From positions 8,616,001 through 8,680,000 of the forward strand of contig NZ_CP030771.1 in NCBI RefSeq assembly GCF_006088715.1: a stretch of 64,000 bases of DNA, in the 5' to 3' direction. Shown here piece by piece: positions 42,877 through 55,000 of this stretch. A program made the position numbers and the translations under genes. Numbering within the stretch: position 1 is the first letter of the stretch; every line of letters begins with the position of its first letter. The DNA comes from Streptomyces sp. YIM 121038 (GTDB lineage Bacteria; Actinomycetota; Actinomycetes; Streptomycetales; Streptomycetaceae). The notes below the pieces were generated by a model, which was not told the DNA's origin, ran no database searches, and worked only from the letters and a program-made list of their open reading frames with translations.

Positions 42877-45800
42877 TCAGCAGGCCCCGGGGACCGGTGC
42901 CGACGTGGCGTTGACGGTGTCGGCCACGGCCCGTACCCGAGGTGCCCGGACGATGTCGTAGTGCGTGGTGTCGAGCGGGTGGCACTCCCGCAGGGCGGGC
43001 AACCGCTCCTGCCACAGCCGCTGTTGACGCTCGGGCGCGCCGAGCGCGGGCAGCCCCGCCACCGGCCGCGTCGCGAGCCACAGCCAGGCGGGTGTCGCCG
43101 CGAGCACGGGCGGCTCGTGGTCCGCCATGCCCGCGATGTTGGCCCGGCAGCAGCGCGCGAGGCGCTCCGCGTAGGCCGTCGCCCCGGCGCTCGCCCGCCC
43201 GGCGCCGCCGCCCTGGTTCAGCTCGTGCGCGAAGACCGCCTCCAGGCGCGTGTCGTCGTACGCCCGGAAGTGCGGCCCGGCGTCCGGCGGCGGCGGGTCG
43301 AGCAGATAGAGCCCGGCGGCCGGGCGCCCGGCCGCCTCCGCCTCGGCGGCCATGGCCTGGGCCACCCAGGCGCCGAAGGACCAGCCCGCGAGCCGCCACC
43401 GCCACGTGCCGTGCGGGAAGCGCGCCTGGAGCGCCGCGTGGTACTGGCGGGCCCGCTCGGCGAGGGACCAGGAGGGCGGGTCGCCGGCACGGAGCGCCGG
43501 GTCGGCGATCAGACAGACCGTGAGGCGGGGGTCGAGGGCCGACACCAGCGCGCGGTACGCCTGGATGTCGCCGCCGACCGGGTGCACCAGGCACACCACC
43601 TCGCGGCCCGTGCCCTCCTGCCAGACTTCCAGGGCGACCGGCTCCGCGGGGGCGGGCGCGACCTCGCCGAGGTGGGTGAGCACCTCGTTGAGGCTCACCC
43701 GGTGGCTGAGCCGGGACAGCTCGATGTCGACGCCGAACCGCTCGTCCACCTCGGCGATCAGGTCGATGAGCGTGAGCGAGTCCGCGCCGTGGTCGTACAG
43801 CGAGGCGTCCGGGTCGAGCTCGTCGAGGCCGAGCGCGTCCCGGAGCCACCCGGCGAGTTCACCGGCGTCGCCTCCTGCGCCCGCCGCCGCGTCCCGCTCC
43901 GCCAGGGGCGGCGCGTCCCGGCGTACGGCCAGGGGCGCGTCGTCCGGCGGCGCGTAGAAGTCCCGCACCCGCTCGATGTCCGTCGTGGAGACGAGGAGCT
44001 GCGGCAGCTGGAGGTGCAGCGCCCGCTCGAAGAGCCGCTGGCCCTCCTTGACCGCGAGGCCGAACGCGAGGTGGGCCTGGTGCCGGGCGTCCGAGCGCAG
44101 CGCGTCGCGCGCCATGCCGACCTCGCTCCAGATGTCCCAGTCGATGCCGATGCGCAGCGTGGCCTCGTCCGCGCCGGACCGGAACCGGGCGAAGCCGTCG
44201 AGGAGGCCCGCGGACGCGGCGTAGTCGAACTGGCCGATGCCGCCGAACAGGGCCGCCATGGACGAGCAGTACACGGCGAAGTCCGGCCGGTGCCGCTCGA
44301 TCAGGCGCTCCACGAGCAGCGCGCCGCCCAGCTTGGCCGCCGTCACCCACCGCGTCGCGGCGCCGTCGCGGCGGGCGATCAGACCGCCGCCCGCCGCACC
44401 GGCGGCGTGCACCACGCCGTCGACCCGGCCGGTGTGCCGCTCGATCCGGGCCAGGACGTCGTCGGCCGTGTCCTCGGCCAGGTCCGCCGCGACCAGGTCC
44501 ACCCGGTCCGCCCACTGCGCCAGGTCGGCGGGCAGGCGTCCGCTCCGCGACAGCAGCACCACGCGGCAGTCGGCGTGGGTGAGCAGCGTGGCCGCGAGGG
44601 CACAGCCGATGCCGCCCGTGCCACCGAGGACCACATAGGTGCCGCCCGGCGTCACGGACAGGGCGGAGGGCGCCGCGAGCGCGGGCGCGGGCACCGGGAG
44701 CAGCGCCTGGCGCCACCAGTAGCCCTGCCGCAGCGCGAGCCGCCGCGGCAGGTCGGCCGTGGCGTCCGCGCCGGTCAGCAGGCCCGCGACGGCGCGCGCC
44801 CAGTCGGCGGGCGCGGCGCCGGGCAGGTCGAGCCAGCGGCCGTCGACGCCGGACTCCTGCGGCACGACCTCACCGGCGCCCGCGAGGAGCCCCAGCTCGG
44901 GCCGGTCCACGTCACCCACGACGGGCTGGGCGCCGTACGACAGCCACCAGGGCCGCAGCCGGAGCGGACCGGCCGCCTGGACGAGCGCGGCCGGAGTGTC
45001 CAGACAGGCCCACCGGGCGCGCTCCAGGCTCGCCCCGCCGACCGGTCCCTCGACGGCGAGCGGCAGCGCGTGCAGCCAGTCGACCCCGGCGTCGGTCGCG
45101 TCGCCCAGGGCGGCGAACAGCTCCCGCAGCGAGTTCGCGTCGGCGGGGTCCACCTCGTACACGTCCTCGGCGACACGGGCGAAGGCGGCGGCCGCGTCGA
45201 CCCGCACGACCCGCTCGTACGCCGCCTCGAAGACGCGCAGCGCCTCGGCGGGCAGCGGCCCGGTCGTCATGACCACGAGGAGGCCGGACGCGGCGGGGCC
45301 GCTGGTGCGGGCGGCGCGGGCGAGGCGCACCCAGTGCGGCTGGTGCAGCCAGTCGGCCTCGGGCAGCCGCTGCGGCTCCGCGACCGACTCGCGGGGCGCG
45401 GCGGCGCGCTCGAAGGCGTACGGGGTGAGGCGGAAGACCGGCGGCGGGAAGTCCCACGGCGCCGGGGCGGGGCCCTCGGGCCAGCGCACGGCCCGCCCTG
45501 CCAGCCAGGCCTCGGCGAGCTCGGCGGCCGTGCGGCCCTCGGCGCGGTACGGCTCGTCGTCCGCGGTGGCCTCGGCGCTCACCTCGGCCTCGGACACCGT
45601 GCGCAGCCAGGCGACCGCCGCGGCGGCGTCGGCGCACACGGCCGCGGCCCGCCGGCGGCGCGGCACGCGGCCCGCCTGGAGGTGGCGCAGCACCTGCGCG
45701 TACGCCTCGGGCCGCGCCTCCAGATAGGAGGCGACGAGGGCGGCGTCGGCGCGCAGGCCCTCCGCGCTGCTGCTGGAGAGCACCAGGCAGGGGACGGCGG

Positions 45801-48800
45801 GGTGGGCGTCGGCGGCCTCGTGCGCGTCGGCGGCCTCGAGGACCAGGTGCGCGTTCGTGCCGCCGATGCCGAAGCTGCTCACCGCCGCGACCCGGGGTCT
45901 GTCCTCGGGCCAGGGCAGCTCCCGCGTCGGCACGTAGAAGGGCGCGATGTCGGGGCCGAGCTTCGGGTTGAGCTGGTGGAAGTCGACGTTGGGCGGGATC
46001 ACCCCGTGGTGCACCGCGAGCGCGGCCCGCACCAGGCCGACCACGCCCGCGGCGGCGCCCAGATGGCCGATCTGGCTCTTCACCGACGTCAGGGCGCACC
46101 GGTCGGACCCGTCCAGGGCGAAGGCCTGGCGCAGCGCGCCGACCTCGACCGGGTCGCCGAGCTGGGTGCCGGTGCCGTGCGCCTCGACATAGCCGAGGTC
46201 GGCGCTGGTGCGGCCGCTGCGGCGCAGCGCCGAGCGGATCACCTCGCGCTGGCCCGGCAGCGAGGGCGCGCTGTAACTCAGCTTGCCCGAGCCGTCGTTG
46301 TTGAGCGCCGAACCGGTGATCACCGCGTACACGGTGTCCCCGTCGCGCCGTGCGAGCCGCAGCGGCTTGAGCACGACCACGCCGACGCCGCTGGCGCCGA
46401 TGGTGCCGCTGGCGTCGTCGCTGAACGGCCGGCAGTGGCCGTCCTTGGAGAAGATGTGCTGCGGGCGGTAGCGGTAGCCGTCGGTGAGGAGCGTGTCGAC
46501 GAGCACGCCGCCCGCCAGCATCACGTCGGCGTCGCCCTGGCGCAGCAGCCCGGCCGCCACGTGCACGGCCACCAGCGAACTGGCGCACGCCGCCTGCACG
46601 GTGAAGGCCGGCCCCGTCAGGTCGAGGTGGTAGGCGACCTTGGTGGTGAGGAAGTCCTTCTCCTGGTGGAGGGCCATCTGGAAGCTGTCGGGCAGCCGCT
46701 CGGGGTCGGCCTCGCGCATCAGGGACTGGTGGTACGTGTTCTCGCCGCACCCGGCGACGATGCCGACGCGCCGCCCCGCAGGGTCCGCGATCCCGGCGTG
46801 GGCCAGGGCCTGGACGGAGCTCATCAGGAGATGGCGCTGCTGCGGGTCCATCAGCCGCGCCTCCTGGCGGCTGAGGCCGAAGTGCTCCGGGTCGAAGCCC
46901 AGGAGACCGGACATCTGGCTGCGGGCGCCGACCAGGCCTTCGGCGGCCTCGAAGTGCTCCATGCCGCGGCCCCCGGACCGCACCAGGTCCCAGAACGCCG
47001 CCAGGTCGTCGGCGCCGGGCAGCCGCACGGCCATGCCGATCACGGCGATCGGCTCGTCGGCCAGGCCCTCCGGCCCGGACACGCCGCGCGCGGGCGCGGT
47101 GCTCGCGTCCGCCTCGGCCGCTCCCTGGTCCAGGAAGCGGGCCAGGCTCCGGATCGTCACGTGCTCGAACAGGTCGGGGATGGTGAAGTCGAGGCCCGGC
47201 TCGGCGCCGCAGCGCAGATGGAAGCGCATCAGGTCGAGGCTGGTGGCCCCGGCGTCGAAGAAGCGCTGCTCGGGCCCGACGGGACGGCCGAGCACCGCCT
47301 CGAACAGCTCGGTGAGCCGGGCCTCGCGCGCCGAGAGGACCGGAGCGGCCCCGCCCCGCGGCCGCAGCTCCTCACCGGGCGCGGTCAGCACCCCGCGGCG
47401 GTCCAGCTTGCCGCTCGGCGCGAGCGGAAGGCGTGCGAGCCGCCGGAAGCGGTCGATGCGGACGTACGCCGGGAGCAGCGGCGCCAGATGGCGCGCCAGG
47501 TCCTCCGGCGACGGGACGTTCCCGGGGCACTCCAGGCACGCCACGAGCCGGGCGTCCTCGTCCCGGGCCACGACCGCGTTGGCGACGTCGGGGTGGCGCA
47601 GGAGCGCCGCCTCGACCTGCCCCAGTTCGAGCCGGTGGCCGCTCAGCTTGATCTGCTGGTCGTCGCGGCCCAGATAGTGCAGCAGGCCGTCGTGGTCGAA
47701 GCGGGCCACGTCGCCGCTGCGGTAGAAAGTGCCGAGCCCGGGCAGCTCGACGAAGCGCTCCGCGTTCAGGGCCGGGGAGTCGAGGTAGCAGGGGGTCACC
47801 ATCGGTCCGCCGATGAGCAGCCGGCCGGGGCAGCCCGGCGGCACCGGCTCGCCGGCCTCGTCGACCACCCGCAGCCAGGAGCCTGCCACGGGCACGCCGA
47901 TCGCCGGGCGCTCCGGCCAGTCGGCCGGGTCGCCCTCCAGGCACAGGGCGCTCACCACGTGCGTCTCGCTCGGCCCGTAGTGGTTGAACAGGCGCGCGCC
48001 CGGCAGTCCGGCGAACCAGGCGCGGATCGCGTCGGTGCACAGCAACTGCTCGCCCGCCGTGATCACTTCGCGGAGGCGCGCGGGGAAGCGGCCGAGCCGC
48101 ACCGCGTGCTCGGCGAGGACCTGGAGCGCCACGTACGGCAGGAAGAGCCGCTCGATTCCCGCGGATTCGAGCTGGTCCAGGAGCGCGGGCGCGTCCTGGC
48201 GCCAGGCGGGCCGCACCAGGTGCAGGGTGCCGCCGCCGCACAGCGTGCTGTAGATCTCCTGGAAGGAGACGTCGAACGACAGCATGGAGAACTGCTGGGT
48301 GGCGGCGGGCGCCGTGAGGCCGCCGGACGTGCGCTGCCACTGGAGCAGGTTGGCCAGCGTCCGGTCGGGCACCTGGACGCCCTTGGGGGTGCCGGTGGAG
48401 CCGGAGGTGAACAGGGTGTAGAGCGGGCGCGCGCCGTCGTGCGGCGGCGACTGCACCGCCGCGCCCGCGGCCGCCGGGCCCAGGGTGACCTCGTGGCGCG
48501 GCAGTCCGTCCGGGGCGAGCGCGGCGAGCGCCGCCTCGTCGCCGGGGGAGAGCAGCACGCACAGCGGCTCCACCTGCTCCAGGATCTGCCGCAGCAGCCC
48601 CGGCGGGTACGTCGGGTCGAGCGGCACCGCGGTCAGGTTGAGCCGGGCGAGCGCCAGGAGCGCCACCACGTGCTCGACCGACGGCTGGAAGTACAGCGCG
48701 ACCTGGCACCGGTCCCGCGGCGGCACCGGGTGCCGCTCGCTCAGCTCGGCCGCGAGCGCGGCGGCGTGCGCGTCGAGTTCGGCGTACGTCACCGTGCGCC

Positions 48801-51800
48801 CCTCGGTGGCGAGCGCCGGGGCGTCGGGCGTGCGCCGCGCCTGCTGGGCGAAGCCCTCGGCGACGGTGGTGAAGGGCAGGTCGGGGGCGACGGAGCGGCC
48901 CGGCTCGGGCAGGGCGCGGCGGTAGGGCGCGACCAGCTCGGCCAGGGTGGTGTCGGCGCCGTCGGCGAGCCGGTCCAGGGCGCGCCGGAACAGCTCGTCG
49001 AGGGCCGCGACCTGGGCGGCGTCGAAATGGCCCGCGTCGTACTCCCACAGGCAGTCGAAGCCGGTGCCGCGTTCGATGACCGACAGGGTCAGCGGGCACT
49101 TCGCCCGGTCCGGGACCGGCCATTCGGGGCGGGTCGCGCAGCCGGGCAGCGCGAACGCGTCGAAGTCCGTGTTCTCCAGGACGAAGAGGAAGTCGAACGG
49201 CGCGTCGCCCGCGCCCGCGCCCCGGTCCGCCAGGGCGTCGGCCAGGGTCACGTCCTGCCGGTCGAGGACCGCGCGCGCCGCGGCGCCGTGCTGGAGCAGC
49301 TGGGTGCGGAGCAGCTCGCCGGGGGACAGGTCCAGGGGCAGGAGCACGGTGTTGGCGAACATGCCGACGCTCGCCTCGAAGTCCTGCACCGGCCGGTTGG
49401 CCACGGGCCCCGCGATCCGGGGCCGGGCGCGGCCCGTCACCCCGTACAGGCTCCAGGCGTACACCCCGAGCAGGAGCTGGAAGCGGGTGAGGCCGAGCTC
49501 GGCGCAGCACCGGTCGAGCGCGGCGCGGCGGTCCGCGTCGAGCGTGGTGTGCAGCAGCCCCGCGCGCTCGCCCGCGCGGACCGGCTCCAGCGGCGCGCTG
49601 TCCGGCGCGGCGTCGGCCGACTCGGCGTGGTGCGCGCGCAGTTCGGCGCGCAGCGCCCGGTAGGCGTCGCGGGAGAACCACTCGCTCTGCCAGGCGGCGT
49701 AGTCCAGCGGCGTCGGCGCGGGCGGCGGCTGTGGGGCCGGGCCCGCGCCGTCGTGCGCGTAGTCGGCCGAGAGCTCCCGGAAGAGCACGTTGAGGGACCA
49801 GCCGTCGACCGCGATGTGGTGCAGGAGCAGCAGCAGTTCGCCGCCGCCGGGCCGGGGCAGCCAGCAGGCTCGGAACAGCCGGGGCAGCGCCAGGTCGAAG
49901 GGGGCGGCGAGGAACCGCTCGGTGAAGGCGCGGCGGCCGTCCTCGTCGCGCGGCGCCCGCGCGTCGGGCTCGGCCCACGGGTCGTAGGGCTCGCCCACCA
50001 CCTGCCGCACCCCCTCGGGCGTGGCCTCGAAGGCGGTGCGCAGCGCCGGATGGCGCTCGACGAGACGCCGCAGCGCGCGCCGCAGCGCCTCGGTGTCGAC
50101 GTCGCCGTCCACGCGGAAGACCATCGGGACGTGGTACGCCCGCGACGCGGGGTCGCGCTGGTGGAGCAGCCACAGCCGCTGCTGCTCGGAGGTCGCGGGG
50201 GCGGAGCGCGCACCGGCCGGGGCGGGTGCCGCCGGGTAGGGCGAGCCGCCGGTGCCGTCCGAGCTCCCCGCCTCGACGGCGGCGGCCAGCTCGGCGAAGT
50301 CCCCGTGCAGGACCAGGGCCTGGGGCAGTTCGCAGCCCCAGCGGCGGCGCGCCTCGAAGCGCAGCCGCAGCGCCTTCAGGGAGTCGCCGCCGCAGGCGAT
50401 CCAGCGGTCGGCCGGGCGCAGGCCCGTGAGGCCGAGGACCTCGCCCGCCAGGTCGAGCACCTCGCGCTCCAGGGCGGTGACGGCCTCGGCCGCACCGGGC
50501 TCGTCGGCCCGCCGCCAGGGCGCGTCGGCGCGCCGCAGCAGCGCCGCCTTGTCGACCTTGCCGTTCGCGTTGAGCGGCAGCGAGTCCACCAGGTAGGCGC
50601 GGTGCGGGCGCATGTACGCGGGCAGGCTCGCCGCCAGGTGCGCGTCGAAGTCGTCGTACGCGAGGTCGGCGCCGAGGACCAGATAGGCGAGGAGTTCGTT
50701 GACGCCGTTCGCGTCGCGGCGGGTGCACACGTAGGCCTGGCGCACCGCCGGGTGCGCCACGATCTGCCGCTCCAGCTCGCCCGGTTCGACGCGGAAGCCG
50801 CGGACCTTGACCTGGCGGTCGGCGCGCTCCACGTACGCGATGTGGCCGTCGGCGTCCAGGCGCACCAGGTCGCCGGTGCGGTAGTGGCGCGTGGATCCGT
50901 CCTCGTGCCAGGGCAGCGTGACGAAGCGGCGCCCGGTCTCCTCGGGCAGGTTGCGGTAGCCCGCGGCGAGCGCCTCGCCCGAGAGATACAGCTCGGCCAC
51001 CTCGCCGGGGGCGGCGGCCCGGCTGCCGTCGGCCGCCACGAGCAGGGTTCCGGTGCCCGGCAGGGCGCGCCCGATCGGCACCACGTCGCCGTCGAAGTCA
51101 CGCGGGATGGGGTGGCACAGTGCGAACGTGGTGGCCTCGGTCGGGCCGTACACGTTGTGCAGGCGGGTGCCGCTGTCGGCGTTGTCGCGGTACCAGCGGC
51201 GGATCAGCCGGGCGTTGAGCTGCTCGCCGCCGGTCAGGAGCTGGCCGACGGAGGAGAAGCAGTGCGGCACCTTGTCCACGACGGCGTTGAACAGCGCCAC
51301 CGTGATGAACACGATGTCGACGCGCAGCCGTTCCAGGGCGGACGCGAGGACCTCGGGGTCCTGGACCGTGGCGTCACCGAGGATCACGCAGCGGCCGCCG
51401 GTGAGCAGCGGCACCCACACCTCGAAGCTGATCGCGTCGAAGGCGGGGTTGGACATGCAGGCGAAGCCGGCGCCCTCGTGGGTCTCGACATAGCCGGGCC
51501 CGGCCAGGCGCAGGACGCCCGCGTCGCGGACCTCGACGCCCTTGGGCTGCCCGGTGGTGCCGGAGGTGTAGAAGACGAACGACACCGGCGCGGCGGGCGC
51601 GAGCGCGTCCGGCGCGTCCTGGCCGCCGTCGAGCAGCGCGGCCACCGGCAGCGGCCGCACGCCGTCGGGCAGCGCGTCGGGTGCCGCGCCGCCGTGGACC
51701 ACCGCCACGCATCCCGAGTCGGTCAGGATGTGGCGGCGCCGCTCGGGCGGGCTCTGGGCGTCGAGCGGTACGACCACCGCGCCCGCGCGCAGCGCGCCGA

Positions 51801-52038
51801 GCATGGCGCAGACCAGCTCCCAGGAGCGCGGCAGACAGACCGCGACCGCCTGGCCCGGGTGTACGCCGTGGTGGCGCAGCGCGGCGGCGACGGCGGCACT
51901 CGCCGTGTCGAGCTCGCCGTAGGTGTGGGACCGCTCCCCTTCGACGACCGCGACGGCGTCGGGGTGGCGGCGGGCCCGGTCGAGCACCGACCGGGCGAGC
52001 GCGGGGGCCGGGGACGGCACCGGTGCGGCGATGGTCAT
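42877..52038 (-). CDS. Hybrid NRPS-PKS, A-T-C-A(Pro)-T-KS-KR-T-TE, AT-less
   Basis: 3053 residues from ATG 52038, overlapping the upstream NRPS stop (ATGA). Approximate order: A1 15-510 (binding-pocket code read as D-A-F-F-L-G-V-T-F-K, Ile/Val-like); T1 Ser ~552 (GGDSL); C 615-1040 with HHIAVDG; A2 1064-1550 (code D-V-Q-F-I-A-H-V-V-K, proline); T2 ~1600; KS 1660-2065 with QAACASSL (Cys ~1816), EAHGTGT and SQIGHLG; no acyltransferase; KR ~2460-2650 ([24 protein letters not shown]); T3 Ser ~2753; TE with GWSFG (~2885). It should load Ile/Val, add proline and extend it by a malonyl-derived ketide reduced to beta-hydroxy acid, which matches the detoxinine core of detoxins/rimosamides. Malonyl transfer must come from a separate AT. 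Confidence 0.92.
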   Translation of the reverse strand: MTIAAPVPSPAPALARSVLDRARRHPDAVAVVEGERSHTYGELDTASAAVAAALRHHGVHPGQAVAVCLPRSWELVCAMLGALRAGAVVVPLDAQSPPERRRHILTDSGCVAVVHGGAAPDALPDGVRPLPVAALLDGGQDAPDALAPAAPVSFVFYTSGTTGQPKGVEVRDAGVLRLAGPGYVETHEGAGFACMSNPAFDAISFEVWVPLLTGGRCVILGDATVQDPEVLASALERLRVDIVFITVALFNAVVDKVPHCFSSVGQLLTGGEQLNARLIRRWYRDNADSGTRLHNVYGPTEATTFALCHPIPRDFDGDVVPIGRALPGTGTLLVAADGSRAAAPGEVAELYLSGEALAAGYRNLPEETGRRFVTLPWHEDGSTRHYRTGDLVRLDADGHIAYVERADRQVKVRGFRVEPGELERQIVAHPAVRQAYVCTRRDANGVNELLAYLVLGADLAYDDFDAHLAASLPAYMRPHRAYLVDSLPLNANGKVDKAALLRRADAPWRRADEPGAAEAVTALEREVLDLAGEVLGLTGLRPADRWIACGGDSLKALRLRFEARRRWGCELPQALVLHGDFAELAAAVEAGSSDGTGGSPYPAAPAPAGARSAPATSEQQRLWLLHQRDPASRAYHVPMVFRVDGDVDTEALRRALRRLVERHPALRTAFEATPEGVRQVVGEPYDPWAEPDARAPRDEDGRRAFTERFLAAPFDLALPRLFRACWLPRPGGGELLLLLHHIAVDGWSLNVLFRELSADYAHDGAGPAPQPPPAPTPLDYAAWQSEWFSRDAYRALRAELRAHHAESADAAPDSAPLEPVRAGERAGLLHTTLDADRRAALDRCCAELGLTRFQLLLGVYAWSLYGVTGRARPRIAGPVANRPVQDFEASVGMFANTVLLPLDLSPGELLRTQLLQHGAAARAVLDRQDVTLADALADRGAGAGDAPFDFLFVLENTDFDAFALPGCATRPEWPVPDRAKCPLTLSVIERGTGFDCLWEYDAGHFDAAQVAALDELFRRALDRLADGADTTLAELVAPYRRALPEPGRSVAPDLPFTTVAEGFAQQARRTPDAPALATEGRTVTYAELDAHAAALAAELSERHPVPPRDRCQVALYFQPSVEHVVALLALARLNLTAVPLDPTYPPGLLRQILEQVEPLCVLLSPGDEAALAALAPDGLPRHEVTLGPAAAGAAVQSPPHDGARPLYTLFTSGSTGTPKGVQVPDRTLANLLQWQRTSGGLTAPAATQQFSMLSFDVSFQEIYSTLCGGGTLHLVRPAWRQDAPALLDQLESAGIERLFLPYVALQVLAEHAVRLGRFPARLREVITAGEQLLCTDAIRAWFAGLPGARLFNHYGPSETHVVSALCLEGDPADWPERPAIGVPVAGSWLRVVDEAGEPVPPGCPGRLLIGGPMVTPCYLDSPALNAERFVELPGLGTFYRSGDVARFDHDGLLHYLGRDDQQIKLSGHRLELGQVEAALLRHPDVANAVVARDEDARLVACLECPGNVPSPEDLARHLAPLLPAYVRIDRFRRLARLPLAPSGKLDRRGVLTAPGEELRPRGGAAPVLSAREARLTELFEAVLGRPVGPEQRFFDAGATSLDLMRFHLRCGAEPGLDFTIPDLFEHVTIRSLARFLDQGAAEADASTAPARGVSGPEGLADEPIAVIGMAVRLPGADDLAAFWDLVRSGGRGMEHFEAAEGLVGARSQMSGLLGFDPEHFGLSRQEARLMDPQQRHLLMSSVQALAHAGIADPAGRRVGIVAGCGENTYHQSLMREADPERLPDSFQMALHQEKDFLTTKVAYHLDLTGPAFTVQAACASSLVAVHVAAGLLRQGDADVMLAGGVLVDTLLTDGYRYRPQHIFSKDGHCRPFSDDASGTIGASGVGVVVLKPLRLARRDGDTVYAVITGSALNNDGSGKLSYSAPSLPGQREVIRSALRRSGRTSADLGYVEAHGTGTQLGDPVEVGALRQAFALDGSDRCALTSVKSQIGHLGAAAGVVGLVRAALAVHHGVIPPNVDFHQLNPKLGPDIAPFYVPTRELPWPEDRPRVAAVSSFGIGGTNAHLVLEAADAHEAADAHPAVPCLVLSSSSAEGLRADAALVASYLEARPEAYAQVLRHLQAGRVPRRRRAAAVCADAAAAVAWLRTVSEAEVSAEATADDEPYRAEGRTAAELAEAWLAGRAVRWPEGPAPAPWDFPPPVFRLTPYAFERAAAPRESVAEPQRLPEADWLHQPHWVRLARAARTSGPAASGLLVVMTTGPLPAEALRVFEAAYERVVRVDAAAAFARVAEDVYEVDPADANSLRELFAALGDATDAGVDWLHALPLAVEGPVGGASLERARWACLDTPAALVQAAGPLRLRPWWLSYGAQPVVGDVDRPELGLLAGAGEVVPQESGVDGRWLDLPGAAPADWARAVAGLLTGADATADLPRRLALRQGYWWRQALLPVPAPALAAPSALSVTPGGTYVVLGGTGGIGCALAATLLTHADCRVVLLSRSGRLPADLAQWADRVDLVAADLAEDTADDVLARIERHTGRVDGVVHAAGAAGGGLIARRDGAATRWVTAAKLGGALLVERLIERHRPDFAVYCSSMAALFGGIGQFDYAASAGLLDGFARFRSGADEATLRIGIDWDIWSEVGMARDALRSDARHQAHLAFGLAVKEGQRLFERALHLQLPQLLVSTTDIERVRDFYAPPDDAPLAVRRDAPPLAERDAAAGAGGDAGELAGWLRDALGLDELDPDASLYDHGADSLTLIDLIAEVDERFGVDIELSRLSHRVSLNEVLTHLGEVAPAPAEPVALEVWQEGTGREVVCLVHPVGGDIQAYRALVSALDPRLTVCLIADPALRAGDPPSWSLAERARQYHAALQARFPHGTWRWRLAGWSFGAWVAQAMAAEAEAAGRPAAGLYLLDPPPPDAGPHFRAYDDTRLEAVFAHELNQGGGAGRASAGATAYAERLARCCRANIAGMADHEPPVLAATPAWLWLATRPVAGLPALGAPERQQRLWQERLPALRECHPLDTTHYDIVRAPRVRAVADTVNATSAPVPGAC

Positions 52039-55000
52039 TCCGCCTCCCGCGCCGGAGCGGACTCGGCGAGCCGCGGCTGACCGGACCCGGCGAAGCGGGC
52101 CAGTTCCGACTCGATCCGCGCGGCGACCCGGAGGATCTCGGCGGACTCCAGCATGCCCCAGTGGTCGCAGGCGATCGACTCCACCTCGAAGTCGCCGTCG
52201 GCGCGCTCCCGCCAGAAGTCGCGCACGTCCGCGAGGAAGTCGTCCGTCGCGCCCTCGACCGCCTGGAGGAAGACGGTGCGGGCCGCGGTCGGCCGCGGGG
52301 CGTAGGCGACCGCGGTGGTGCGGTTGTGGTTGTAGATGTGGAAGTACTGCTCGATCTGCCGGTCGTCGATGCCCGGGTACATGCCGTTGAACTTCACCAG
52401 CTTGTCGCGGAACTCGGCCATGTCGACGGTGGCGATGTCGGCGCTCCGCTCCGCGTTGCCCGCGCCCTGGGCGTCGAGCAGCACCACGCTGACGTCCTCG
52501 TGGCCCGCGGCGGCGAGGAGGCGGCCCATCTCGTGGGCCACGAGACCGCCGTAGGACAGACCGGTGAGGATCAGCGGCCCGCCCGACAGCGGCTCGATGA
52601 GCTTCAGATAGGCCTCGGCCATGGCCTCGACCGTGGGCAGGAAGGACTCCCCGGGGTTCACACCGGGGGACTGGACGCCGTGGACGCCGATGTGCTCCGG
52701 CAGGGCCTTGGCCAGCGAGAGGTAGCAGAAGGCGGTGCCGCCCGCCGGGTGGACGCAGACGACGTGCGCGGCGCCGTCGCCCGCGCGGAACCGCAGGAGG
52801 TTGCTCGGCGGCGCCCCCGAGGCGCCCCGGCGCAGCCGTCCGCCCATCTCCTCGATGGTCGGGTGCAGCATGACGTCGCGGACCGACAGGGTCTCGCCGA
52901 AGGCCTCGCGGACGGCGTGCACGAGCTTGATGGCGGAGACGGAGGTGCCGCCGATGTCGAAGAAGCTGTCGCGGATGCCGATGTCCGGCTGCAGCAGCAG
53001 GCGCCGCCATATCTGATACAGCGTCAGTTCTATGTGGTCGCGCGGGCTCGCCAGATTGACCTGGGCGGGCCGGTCGGCGCGGGCCCGCTCCAGGAGCGCC
53101 GCGCGGTCGAGCTTGCCGTTCTGGGTCTGCGGAAGCCGCGGCACCTCGACGAAGACGCCCGGGATCATATGGGCCGGAAGCCGTCGTGCCAGGGCCGCGC
53201 GCCACTCGGCGGCCGGGCGCGGCGCGGTCTCGCCCACGCCGACGGCGGCCACCAGCTGCGGCTCGCCCGCGCCGTCGCGGTCGGCGATGACCGCCGCCTC
53301 GGACACGCCGGGCTGGTCGAGCAGCGTCGCCTCGATCTCGCCCAGCTCGATGCGGAAGCCGCGCAGCTTGACCTGGTGGTCGCGGCGGCCCGCGTACAGG
53401 AGGTCGCCGTCGGGCAGCCAGCGGGCCAGGTCGCCGCTGCGGTACATGCGCGCGCCGGGCACGAACGGGTCGGCCACGAACCGCTCGGAGGTCAGGCCGG
53501 GGCGGCCCAGATAGCCGCGCGCCATGCCCGCCCCCGCGATGTACAGCTCGCCCACCACGCCGACCGGCACCGGCCTGAGCCGCTCGTCGAGCACGTACGT
53601 ACGGGTGTTGGCCACGGGCGGGCCGATCGGGGCCTGGCGCTCCAGGTCCCGGGACGTGAGGTACGCGGTGCAGTACAGGGCGGTCTCGGTCGGGCCGTAG
53701 CCGTTGAGGACGTGCAGGCCCGGCAGGGCCTCGGTCATGCGGTGCAGGCTGTCCTCGGGCAGGGGTTCGAGGCCGGTGCGGATGCAGCGCAGGGACAGGC
53801 CCCCGAGACGCTCCTCGGGCGCCTCGCAGATCCACTTGACGTAGGCGGGCGGAAGGAGCACGTCCATGATGCGGTGCTCACGCATCCAGGCGATGAGCGC
53901 CTCGGGGTCGTCGCGCACCTCCTTCGGCACCAGCTGGAGGACGCCGCCCGAGGTGAGCGGGAGCAGCAGCTCCTGCACCGAGGCGTCGAAGGCGAAGCTC
54001 GGCCACATCGCCGAGGCCTCGCCCGGCGTCGCGTCGAACTGCCCCAGCCAGTAGTCCAGGAGGTTGAGGATGCCCCGGTGCGTCGCGGCCACGCCCTTGG
54101 GGCGGCCGGTGGAGCCGGAGGTGTAGATGACGTACGCCAGGTCGTCCGGGCGGAAGCCGCGGCCGGGCGCGTCGTCCCGCGCCCCCTCGGCCTCGACGGC
54201 GGTGAGCGGCAGCCAGGCGTCGTCCGGCGGCGCGGCGTCGTTGCTCAGGACGAGCAGGGCACCGGCGTCCGCCACCATGCCCGTGAGCCGCTCGGCGGGC
54301 AGCGCCGGGTCGAGCGGCAGATACGCGCCGCCCGCCTTCAGTACGCCCAGGATGCCCACGAGCAGGTCCACCGACAGATGCGTGTGCAGACCGACGACGC
54401 GGTCGGTGCCGATGCCGCGCGCGATCAGGGCGTGGGCGAGCCGGTTGGCACGCCGCTCCAGGGTGGCGTAGTCGAGCGCGTCGCCCCCGTGGACCACGGC
54501 CGTCTGGCCGGGCCGCTCCCGCACCTGGGCCTCGAAGCGCTCCACCAGACCGGCGGGCGAGCCCGCGGCGGCGGTGTCGTTGAAGTCCACGAGCACCTGG
54601 CGGCGGGCGTCCTCGTCGAGCACGGTCAGCTCGGCGACCGGCGTGCCGGGCCCGGCGGCCAGCTGCTGGAGGACGTGCCGCAGCTGACGGACGTACCGCT
54701 CGGCCGTCTCGGCGTCGAACAGGGCGGTGGCGTAGTCCAGCGTGCCCGTGAGCCCGCCGTCCTCCTCCGCCAGGGTCAGGGTGAGGTCGAACCCGGCGAC
54801 CGGGAGCGGCGTCGCGAGCGGCGTCGCGTCGAGGTCCGGCAGCGCCCACCTGCCCTCCTCGGCGCCGTCCCGCCAGGCGAAGAGGACCTGGAACAGCGGG
54901 GTGTGCGCGAGGCTGCGCGCGGGCTTGACGGCCTCGACGACCTGCTCGAAGGGCAGATCCTGGTGGCGCTGTGCTGACAACGTTGCCGCGCCGACGCGCT

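Noticed and set aside
46273..46275. Possible TTA codon in the KS region of the hybrid gene
   Set aside because: The TTA spans two codons (AGT TAC) and is not in frame.
41623..52080. Plus-strand open frame of 3485 codons opposite the NRPS-PKS
   Set aside because: Shadow of the GC-biased minus-strand gene: no domains, composition dominated by Arg/Gly/Ala, while the minus strand shows full NRPS/PKS motifs.
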